DNA from: Astropecten irregularis
Lineage: Eukaryota > Echinodermata > Asteroidea > Paxillosida > Astropectinidae
Direction of reading: 5' to 3'
Length of the DNA: 64,000 nt
NCBI GenBank assembly: GCA_963971285.1
Contig: OZ020251.1
Span: 3,286,001-3,350,000, forward strand
Shown: positions 56,354-64,000 of the stretch, in pieces
Position numbering within the stretch: the stretch's first letter is position 1
Layout of the letters: each line of letters starts with the position of its first letter
The notes under the pieces: model-generated
What the model was told of the DNA's origin: nothing
Database searches by the model: none
Seen by the model: only the letters and a program-made list of their open reading frames with translations
Position numbers and translations under genes: made by a program

Positions 56354-59300
56354 TCACACCTTCACATAGCTGTTTTCGACTTCACATGGAAACATTTCGT
56401 AAATCATCACCGCATTTGTTTGGTACACGGCAAGTTTGTGTTCCCCGAAGAAGCACAAGCCTTGCACATCAACCAGGTCAGAGGGGAACGTCTGTACTAT
56501 CCGCGATTTCTCCACGTCATACTGATATATCTGACAGCCGGCTGCGTAGCTATACACGACGTACAACAGTCCTCCGTGCACCAATATCTGCTTGATCGTA
56601 CCTTTCTCGGTAGGTTTGACCTCAATCTTCTTAGACGTTTTGGCCTCCTCGATGCCGCCCTTCTTCAAGGTGTACTTCTTTACGGTGTCTATACCGTTGC
56701 TGATGAAGACGTGTTTTGAGCCGAAAGCAGCCAGATTGGCGACAGCTATTTCGGTCTTGTAGGTCTTGATGGTTGTTCTGGTAGCAGGGATGACAGACAA
56801 GGTCTTTTTATTGCGTTCACCGAGAAAAATAACTCCTACATCATCAGCGGTGAGCTCGGTGAAGCTGAGTTGCTCAGCGGGCTCGGAGGTGGTCGGGAGG
56901 ATTGATTCTGTTCGGCCCGTCTGCAAATCCAGAAATACCAGACCGCTGTTCTTGAGGCGGACGAGGATCCGGTTGCTGTTTGGGTAGCTGGCAACGCAGA
57001 CCACGTCCCAGCCTTCTATTTCCGACGAGCAAGCGAAGGTTGACGAGAAGCAGTGGATCCCTTTACTTGTGGCCACCGCGAGGCCGCCACTTGCCGTGGG
57101 TAACACGGAAATCACCCCTTCCAGATCCGTGGACAGCTCCCCTCTGTAACGCCACAAGCTCGTTTCACCTGGAAGTGTAGGATGAACCGACGAAATATAA
57201 CTCAATGTGCTTCCCCAAAGGTTCATGAATTGAGGGAGAAAGGGTAAGTCCATATTTTTTGTGAAAAATTGTGTAAAGTTTGCAAGAGGTTTATTACCTT
57301 CCACGTCTGAACCTGTTGTATGTTGTTTCGTAGGCTTCAAAAGACATATCTTCTCATCGTGTTGTTCTGCGAATTAATAATAAAAGAATTATAATGAGTC
57401 TACTCTCCATTACTCTCTCCCTTGCATTGCCTTGCCTCGCCTCGCCTTGCGCTTGCCTTGTCTTGCCTTGCCTTGCCTTGCCTTGCCTTGCCTTGCCTTG
57501 CCTTGCCTTGCCTCGCCTCGCCTCGCCTCGCCTTGCCCTGCCCTACCTGCCCTGCCCTGCCCTGCCCTGCCCTGCCCTCGCCTCGCCTCGCCTCGCCTGT
57601 CGTATTTCGATCCAAGCAGGATCGTTATCGCAGACTAAATTAATGACAAGAGGACAAGAACTCCAATCACGAATAAAACAAGAACGTTTCTGTCAATTCC
57701 TCAGCTAAATTTCCAGCTAACTTACTTCTGCTCATCTCAACCTCCTCCACAGAGGGTCTGCCTCGACCTCTGGAGAACCTGATTCTTGATATCAGGAACA
57801 CGATGCCAATAAGGCACACTAGTGATATGATGGCGAGCACGATGGTGAAACCAAGATTCAATTGGTTAACTCGTACATTGCCGTTATCCGAGGTAGGCCC
57901 GTCTGTAGCAGCGTCAATGTTACCACCTTGTATAAAATAAAACGAGGTACAAGTTAGTTAAAGGTAGTATCATACTTTGTTTTTTGTCAAAGAAATACAG
58001 ATTCATGGGCAAAAGTATCAAGGAAAATACAGTAAAAGTCATCTGTGACAATTTCAGCCCAATACGGTGCCCACTTTTTGAGAAAACGGTGAAAACAGCC
58101 ACAGTATTTCTTAAGTCTTTTCTCTTTTATTTTTGATCTTTTAAAAGATCAAAAAGATTTTCGGTCGTTGGTTTATTAATTTCTGGATAAATACACCATT
58201 TCAGGCGGAAATATTTTAAAACGGTAGGTTTCTACCAGCATCATCTTCATACCCTGAAAGTTATATGTAAATCTGTGAACATTTCTGTTTTGGTCTCTTA
58301 CCAAAGTATGATACAACCTTTAAGCATCCATAGAATCATAGTATCTCACATGAAAATGTTACAATTGCCCTCGTGGATAATGCTCTTGCGGATAAGATCG
58401 TCACTTACCTTCAACGGTGATGATTTTGCTAGATGACTGGTTGACGATAGCTTCGCCTAATCCAAGACATTCAAAGGAGCAGCTGGTATCCGCAGCTAGG
58501 TCCAACTCGCCCAGATACATCTCACTGCTAACGTTGTACCATCCCGATACCTCGTCAAAAGACGATCGCTGATTGGACACATACCACTGCTGTGACTGGC
58601 TGCTATTGTCCGAGCAGCCAATGATCGACCACGTCAGATCGGGTTTCGGGACGACATTGGTGACCGAACACTCCACAAACAGGCGTCTAGAAGCTTGGGC
58701 ATTACAGTCTCCGGCCTCGGAGGCAGTACACGGAGATAGTACCAGATCGGTTGGACTCACTGGAATTAAAACAAAACCCATGTAAACGTCCCTATTCTGA
58801 TAACCAGGGGCCAATTTCATAGAGCTGCTTAACACAAAGAATTTACTTAGCACAACAATGGCTTGCCCAATAAAACAAACCACCGTTGAAAATTCGATTT
58901 GATATTCATGGTCAGCTAACAACATCTAAAGAACAATTGCAAGGGATACACAACACGTGGACATTATTTTGGTTGTTAATCCTGTTTTTATTGAGACAGT
59001 CATGCTTAGCAATGTTTTGTGCTAAGCAGTTCTATGAAATTGGCCTCTGTACGTTAAGCAGAGAGTACATCGCCAACATTTTCGGTAACAATCTCGGTAA
59101 CATGATGTCTGGGCTTTTTTCCAAACCTCGGCTCCGGCTCAGGCTCCGGCTCAGGCTCCGGCTCAGGCTCCGGCTTCGTCTTTGCAGTCCATATGCTGAA
59201 AATATACGTTGTGATTTTTCATTGAAGCTAGAGTTCTGTTTTCTTTTTCAAACCAGAGAATCTACTTCCGAACCGCAGCCAAAAGCCCCTATTTTGATAC

Positions 59301-60070
59301 CCGTTATTTTAGAATGGATTCATGAAATGGAGCAGGAGTCGGAGCTGGAGCCGGAGCCGAAGCCTGAGACGGAGCCGAGCTTTGAGAAATGACCCACCAT
59401 GTACCTTGTGGCTGAAAGTGTTGTCAGTGTACACAGAGCAACGTCTCGGTAACATGTTAGCCAAAGCTAAGTAACAAAAAATCAATGTTTAGCCTATATA
59501 TAACATTGAAAAGAAAATGAAAACTTGAGAGTATTTATAACATTTTTTAGGGTTTTTTTAGTTGACCATTTAGCTTGGGAGCCTATGGGAAATGATTTAC
59601 TCTTATACTTTCCCCCAACCATCTCCCTCCCTCCATTTTGTACGTGTTTGCTTAACGTTTCCAAAACAAAGATGAGAGACTGTCTTACCTACGACTACCT
59701 TCACATTGGAATCGTCCTGCTCTCCAGTGTTCTGCCGAACAAAACGGCACCAGTATATTCCACTGTCGGCTGGCGTAGCTGCCTTAATAGCTAGGTGGAA
59801 GCTAGCGGTCAACATGTACCTATCACTGATGGTAGAGTTAGTGTCTGAAGGCTGGCTGCTGTACTTCAGTAAGAGAGATTCCAGAGCTTCTTGCAGCGTA
59901 TCTCCTTTATACCAGTACATGAGAGCGATTCTGTCGTCTGGTTTCAGACCAGCACATGGAATGTCGGTCACTGGGCTACCAGACTGCGTGTAGACAGGCT
60001 GTACCTCTGCGATGATTCGCGTAGCATAGCTTGCCATCGCATACACTAGGTAGATGAGTGTGATCCGCAT
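56354..60070 (-). CDS. Gene C: Ig receptor with predicted cytosolic beta-propeller
   Basis: Five exons: 60070-59689, 58759-58409, 57926-57726, 57366-57298, 57168-56354 (1,818 nt, 605 aa). Intron 4 (57297-57169) is 129 nt, in frame and stop-free, so retention would give about 648 aa. Exon 1 carries the signal peptide (MRITLIYLVYAMASYA) and a V-type Ig domain (TDIPCAG, MYWYKG, DSGIYWCRF). Exon 2 is a second Ig-like domain with extra cysteines. Exon 3 holds a Thr/Ser stalk and a TM helix at about 269-292 followed by a basic stop-transfer (RGRGRPS). The last exon (about 335-605) has six ~40-residue hydrophobic-strand repeats, e.g. GVISVLPTASGGLAVATSKG, GWDVVCVASYPNSNRILVRL and VDVQGLCFFGEHKLAVYQ, reading as a six-bladed NHL/YVTN-like propeller. 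C-terminal YVKV could bind a PDZ domain. The propeller call is from repeat pattern only; no catalytic module is visible. Probable scaffold-type signalling tail. Confidence 0.85.
57405..57600. repeat. Pentanucleotide microsatellite (CCTTG/CCTCG/CCCTG)n
   Basis: About 36 units in blocks of CCTTG, then CCTCG, then CCCTG, then CCTCG. It fills most of the short intron between the gene C TM exon and exon 4 (57367-57725). All frames are open, giving spurious Leu/Pro/Cys or Arg/Gly ORFs. In transcript orientation it is purine-rich. Confidence 0.9.
57958..58323. mobile_element. TTAA MITE, best complete copy (366 bp)
   Basis: TTAAAGGTAGTATCATAC to GTATGATACAACCTTTAA. Central hairpin GATCTTTTAAAAGATC. 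Flanking TTAA on each side. In the gene C intron upstream of the TM exon. Confidence 0.88.
58807..59046. mobile_element. GGGGCCAATTTCATAGAGC MITE
   Basis: Complete copy of about 240 bp in gene C intron 1, ending TTCTATGAAATTGGCCTC, 48 bases upstream (in transcript order) of the Ig2 exon. Confidence 0.8.
59053..59470. mobile_element. GGTAACATGTTG MITE split by a foldback element
   Basis: CGCCAACATTTTCGGTAAC at the left and GAAAGTGTTGTCAGTGTACA at the right match 53939-54190. The middle is replaced by 59111-59395. Confidence 0.65.
59111..59395. mobile_element. Foldback element with CTCCGG/GGAGCC hexamer arms
   Basis: GGGCTTTTTTCCAAACCTCG then (GGCTCAGGCTCC)n; the right end has GGAGCCGAGCTTTGAGAAAT then GACCC. 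The arms are repeats of complementary hexamers, so length can vary by slippage. Gene C intron 1. Confidence 0.6.
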
Positions 60071-60079
60071 GTTGAAGAT

Positions 60080-60690
60080 AAAGCTATCTGGATGAACAAA
60101 ATGAGGATATGCAAGAATGCTACAATGTAGGATTCGTTCAACTTGTACGGCTACAATGCATCATAAGTCCTAAGATTGATCGTAATTTACGATGGGTTTA
60201 GTGATGGGGTTCCAATCCTACTTGGGCCAGCGTTTCCATGCGCACTAGACTAAACACCGCTGACTATAGTCCTATATAGGCAGTGCTGATAATAAGTTGG
60301 GGAAGGGCATGCCCAAAGGCGCCTCTCCATTTGCGCATTTTTTTTCATCCGCTGCGTTTAATTATACGCTGTGTGTACGTTGCGTGTGCGATAAAATTGC
60401 CCATTAAAAAGATGCACGCCAGCCTTTCCAACGCACACGCCCATATGGAAAGGGTCGCTTGTTTTATAATGATCGATTTTTTGGCGACGCAACGCACACG
60501 CAACGTATACGCAACAGATGAAAAAACGCGCATATGGAAAGGCGCCTTATTTACGGAAAGGCGCCTTATATAATTTGCACATCGCAGGATGTTGACCTAA
60601 ATGTAATAAACTTTCGTCCGTAGTAGTTTTGGGTATTTGGCAAATAACACTTAATACTTGGTGTATCCCAAAGATGACGTCAATAGAGTC
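60080..60690. other. Upstream region of gene C
   Basis: An acceptor-like TTTGTTCATCCAG just before the start codon suggests a 5'-UTR intron. GTCCTAAGATTGATCGTAAT at about 60165 is a relic of the palindromic repeat at 40585. At 60300-60560 AAAGGCGCC and CGCATATGGAAAGG recur in both directions, indicating a degraded inverted repeat. Confidence 0.45.
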
Positions 60691-60698
60691 CAGGTGGG

Positions 60699-60893
60699 CA
60701 GTGGCGTCACCAAGGGGGGGCCAGGGGGGGCACGTGCCCCCCCCTGGAAAACCTCGTGCCCCCCCGCGTGCCCCCCCATTTGAGATTTGGGTTGGTGAAA
60801 AAAAATATAATATATATTGTAGCGGTGCCCCCCAACAATTGCTAGTGCCCCCCTTGTGCCCCCCCCAGACTCAAAAGTCTGGTGACGCCACTG
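60699..60893. mobile_element. hAT-type MITE, target duplication CAGGTGGG
   Basis: Termini CAGTGGCGTCACCA and TGGTGACGCCACTG; CAGGTGGG at 60691-60698 and 60894-60901. 195 bp with GTGCCCCCCC subterminal blocks. Confidence 0.9.
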
Positions 60894-61215
60894 CAGGTGG
60901 GTCATACACATAGCATGCAGTGTCACTCATAATTATTATTGTTTGCACGCGTCACGTCGTGGACACCGTACACACATACATGTACTTCCACTGCATACAT
61001 AATTAATTTCCAAAACCACTTGTTGCACGCCTACACATTATAGGCCTACGTGCATGTACGTGTATATACAAATGTACAACCATAACACATGTATGTAATG
61101 TATTATTGTAGTTCCTTCCTTGATCATTTATTTTCAGCCATTTCGGGGCATTGTCTTGTAATACGCCAACTCATGATGTGGTTGGAATGAGTCGGCCCCT
61201 ACTGACTATCCCTGA

Positions 61216-61571
61216 TTAAAGGTATTATCATACTTTGGTAAGAAACCAAAACAGAAATGTTCACCGTAAATTTACGTATAATAGCCTAGGCCCTTCAGCC
61301 TGTGGTGGTAGACTACCGTTACAATTTCCGCCTGAAATGGTGTATTTATCCAGAAATTAGTAAAACAACGGACCGAAAATCATTTTGATTTTTTAAAGAT
61401 CAAAAATAGAAGAGTAAAGATTTTAGAAATACTGTGGCTGTTTTTTACTGTTTTCTCAAAAAATGGAACGGGAAATTTCACAGGTGACTATTACGATATC
61501 TTCCCGGTTGATATTTTTGCCCATGAATCTGCATTTCTTTGACAAAAACCAAAGTATGATACTACCTTTAA
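61216..61571. mobile_element. TTAA MITE, complete copy (356 bp, reverse)
   Basis: TTAAAGGTATTATCATAC to GTATGATACTACCTTTAA. It shares its right TTAA with the next element. Confidence 0.87.
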
Positions 61572-61951
61572 AGGCATTGCATACGTTTGGTAATGACTCT
61601 GAAAATTTATGGCAATAAAACCTTACTTGGTGAGAACTACAGCTGCTTTGGATAGTATAATGCATATTGAGAAACTTTCAATTCGAAGTACCGCGGTTAT
61701 GGAAAAATATGTCACTTTTTATCTCCAAAAATTACGAATCTGAGAAGCGTTATGGCCGTAACGCTTCTCAGCTATTGACTTACTGTTATCTGGCGTGAAA
61801 TAACCGCTCTAGTTTGTCGCCAAAATCTCAAAAACGCTACCACCTTTTGAAGTGAAACTTTCACAGGTTAGTTTTATGGTATATATACACAATTATATTG
61901 GTTTGAAACAAAGAGTAGGCTCAAATTACCAAACGTATGCAATCCCTTTAA
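61568..61951. mobile_element. Second TTAA MITE family (384 bp)
   Basis: TTAAAGGCATTGCATACGTT and its near complement ending GCAATCCCTTTAA. The interior has a CGTAACGCTTCTCAG hairpin. Only one copy seen here. It abuts the first family at the shared TTAA at 61568-61571. Confidence 0.8.
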
Positions 61952-62334
61952 CTGCATTTATCTTTAACTTATTTGGGAGAGCTAATAACTGACTGAAAGA
62001 ATGGCATTACATCATAGTTATATGCATGCATCTGTCGAAAAAACAACAACTTTAGTTGGGCTATGCGTGTTCTGTACAATTTGCTGTGAACCGTGTACTA
62101 AAAATTCAGAATGACAAAGTGCATGATGTTTGTAATAAGCCTATCCATTTGTTGGACATTAGAGGTTGACAAATGAAGAGTTGCCTGGTTATTTATCTTA
62201 TTATATGATCAGTAGTTTAGACACGTCCTCAGACCTGGGGCGTTGATCGTGTAGTGTCGTACTTCCATATGCGTTTGTGCACAAAATAATTTTTTTAATA
62301 TATAAAAAATGAAAACCTGGGGGGGATGCAACCC

Positions 62335-62362
62335 CCCTAGCCCCCCCCCCCCCCCCCCCCCG
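62335..62362. repeat. Poly-C tract
   Basis: About 22 consecutive C after CCCCCCTAGC, preceded by GGGGGGGATGC. Likely the end of a decayed C-rich MITE like that at 60699. Confidence 0.6.
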
Positions 62363-62453
62363 GGGATCTACGCCCATGTATATGATGTGGAGTGATTCAT
62401 TTATACATGATCATGTCAAGTCTGGTGTGTAGGCCTATAGGCCTATAGGAGTA

Positions 62454-62900
62454 TACAGGGTGTCCCAGAAAAAACGCACCACTATGTTAATTGAGACTCA
62501 TTATGTTAACATTAAACTGTTTATCACTTCAAGATTTAGATATGTGATACAACCATGTATTGGCTATCACCATGTAGAATTTAAGCATATTTGGAGTGAA
62601 ATTAGCGAAAATATGACCAATTGAAAGAGTACTCCTTAAAAAGAAATTTGCAAGGATAACGCGCATAATATGGTGGTCAAAACACATAATGTGTATGAAA
62701 GAAAAATGAAAATCGGGTTTTGAGGTTGGGTAAATCAGTCTTAGTTGTTTCACTCAATTTTTATCCAAAGCAGTGCTCAAATTCTACATGGTGATAGCCA
62801 AGACATAGTTGTATCACATATCTCAATCTTGAAGTGATGAACAGTAATTAATGTTCATATAATAGTTCTCGACACAAGTGTTGCGTTTTGTTGCACATGG
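62454..62900. mobile_element. Mariner-like MITE, copy 2
   Basis: TACAGGGTGTCCCAGAAAAA at the left; the right end decays after CACAAGTGTTGCGTTTTG. Same interior as 10175-10624. Confidence 0.75.
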
Positions 62901-63177
62901 GACTAGTCTATAGGAATTGTGTCACTCCTTGTTCTGCAAACTTCGTCTTCCTCCATAGTGGTATATTGGTGAAATCATGATTTCATTTGCCACTGGGCCT
63001 CCCTATTATAAACATGTTCTGTGAATGCAGAAAATTCAACCTAAAATCAACGGAGAAAATAAATATTTAACATAATACTCACAGTGCCCTGAAAGATATA
63101 CACACACGTACGACCAATAGTACGCAAATAGTTACGGTGCACAATGGGGAATATTATCATTTCCGGGTCGTGTGGGC

Positions 63178-63186
63178 TATAAATAG
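63178..63186 (+). promoter_or_regulatory. Candidate TATA box
   Basis: TATAAATAG, the best TATA match noticed, placed 31 nt before the small ORF at 63217. It is either a core promoter of an unseen transcript or part of a degraded retroelement terminal repeat. Confidence 0.3.
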
Positions 63187-63216
63187 AATCCTAGTCTATT
63201 GTTGTTGAGGTTAAGT

Positions 63217-63321
63217 ATGGAGCACCTGACCTTACAAAATTTCATTGATGATTTTTCCGAGTTGACGAGAGAAAAATTTGGTGATGTGCCGATTACACTC
63301 AAGTTGGAACCGATTGATTAG
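63217..63321 (+). CDS. Small ORF (34 aa) behind a TATA-like box, uncertain
   Basis: A 35-codon frame beginning MEHLTLQNFIDDFSELTREK and ending LEPID, acidic with no Cys. It starts about 31 nt after a TATAAATAG box. It is not recognised. It could be the 5' end of a retroelement gag or LTR transcript, a real micro-ORF, or chance. The following 100 bp contain no continuation in frame. Confidence 0.25.
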   Translation: MEHLTLQNFIDDFSELTREKFGDVPITLKLEPID

Positions 63322-63446
63322 TGTGAACAAAGTACTACCGAGGACAACGGTAGATTGAAACCGTCCCGGTCCTCGGACGGACTTCTTTTGTTTAAAGTTG
63401 TCCTCGGACGTACAATGTTGGCCAAAACATAGCGTTTACGAAACGG

Positions 63447-63536
<90 letters not shown>

Positions 63537-63544
63537 AGGCTCCA
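63447..63544. repeat. (GGCTCA)16 hexanucleotide array
   Basis: Sixteen nearly perfect hexamers, abutting the MITE that begins GGGGCCAATTTCATAG. The same hexamer is in the foldback arms at 59111. Confidence 0.85.
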
Positions 63545-63675
63545 GGGGCCAATTTCATAGAGCTGCTTAGCACAAAAATTCAATAAGCATGACATTTCTG
63601 TCTTAGTAAAAACAGGATGAACAAACAAATTTCCGTGTGTTACGTGTATCACTTGCCGACTGTTCTTTGGCTGTT
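63545..63675. mobile_element. GGGGCCAATTTCATAGAGC MITE, truncated
   Basis: Left half only; it breaks at GGCTGTTGTT and joins directly to a mariner-like MITE fragment at 63677. Confidence 0.7.
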
Positions 63676-63676
63676 G

Positions 63677-63891
63677 TTGAAAGAAAGATGCAAATCGGTT
63701 TTGGGGTTGGGTAATTTAGTCTTATTTGTTTTCCTCAAGTTCAGTCCAATTTTGCTCAAATTCTACATGGTGATAGCCAAGACATAATTATTATAGCTGT
63801 ATCACATATATGAATCTTGAAGTGATGAACAGTTTTTATAAAATAGTTCTCGACACAAGTGTTAGCGGGCGTTTGGGGGGGACACCCTATA
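63677..63891. mobile_element. Mariner-like MITE, 3' half
   Basis: GAAAGATGCAAATCGG to GACACCCTATA at 63891, matching the right half of 10175-10624. The last ~110 bases of the window after it show nothing recognisable. Confidence 0.7.
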
Positions 63892-64000
63892 AACTCAAAA
63901 GAGACATGCAATTACGTTTGAGGGATATTTTTTGTTGTTAAAGTGATCTATGAACGGTGAAACTGGTATGATTGGAAAGCTTCATTATTCCTCTTTACAA

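Noticed and set aside
57394..57708. Leu/Pro/Cys-rich and Arg/Gly-rich ORFs
   Set aside because: Translation of a pentanucleotide microsatellite located in an intron of gene C.

Overview
The window reads as a nuclear genome segment of an invertebrate deuterostome. It is AT-rich and intron-rich, with GT-AG introns and a very dense load of short inverted-repeat transposons. An echinoderm is the likeliest source, because it combines an intronless rhodopsin-type GPCR, V-type immunoglobulin receptors and an animal Helentron. That assignment is inference and no single sequence proves it. No bacterial features, CRISPR array or functional rRNA/tRNA gene was seen.

Three multi-exon genes on the minus strand can be reassembled exon by exon, with GT-AG borders, matching phases and total lengths divisible by three. 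All three are single-pass receptors with a signal peptide and two Ig-like domains, but each has a different cytoplasmic module. Gene A (11136 to 619, about 553 aa) has a long tail rich in tyrosine motifs. Gene B (53282 to 40414, 667 aa) is a receptor tyrosine kinase with an apparently intact catalytic core. Gene C (60070 to 56354, about 605 aa) carries a roughly 270-residue cytosolic region that reads as a six-bladed beta-propeller. Introns between their ectodomain exons are uniformly phase 1, which permits domain shuffling. Gene C is the most unusual object in the window.

Between genes A and B lie two unrelated units. One is a Helitron of the endonuclease-bearing Helentron type, with an uninterrupted open frame of about 2,980 codons on the minus strand (27187 to 18248). 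It encodes a PHD finger, two candidate cysteine peptidases, a basic 18-residue repeat array, the HUH/Y2 Rep region, a Pif1-like helicase and a C-terminal AP-like endonuclease. Tandem repeats and a palindrome follow its 3' end at 17785-18115. The other is an intact single-exon class A GPCR (33835-34803, plus strand), with a truncated, inverted pseudogene copy of its TM6-TM7 part at 32394-32690.

Most of the remainder is transposon-derived. Recurrent families are a TTAA-flanked ~360-bp MITE (about 12 copies or fragments), a ~240-bp MITE starting GGGGCCAATTTCATAGAGC (7 copies), a ~120-140-bp foldback element with a CpG-rich alternating purine/pyrimidine core (6 copies), a TA-flanked 450-bp mariner-like MITE (3), tRNA-headed SINEs, and hAT-type elements with identifiable 8-bp target duplications. 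Several are nested, so their order of insertion can be read. There are also minisatellites, one of which (146/152-bp units, 38758-40340) was built from the 3' coding end of a LINE. Exon coordinates were derived by hand and may be off by a base or two in places; repeat borders are approximate unless a target duplication is given.
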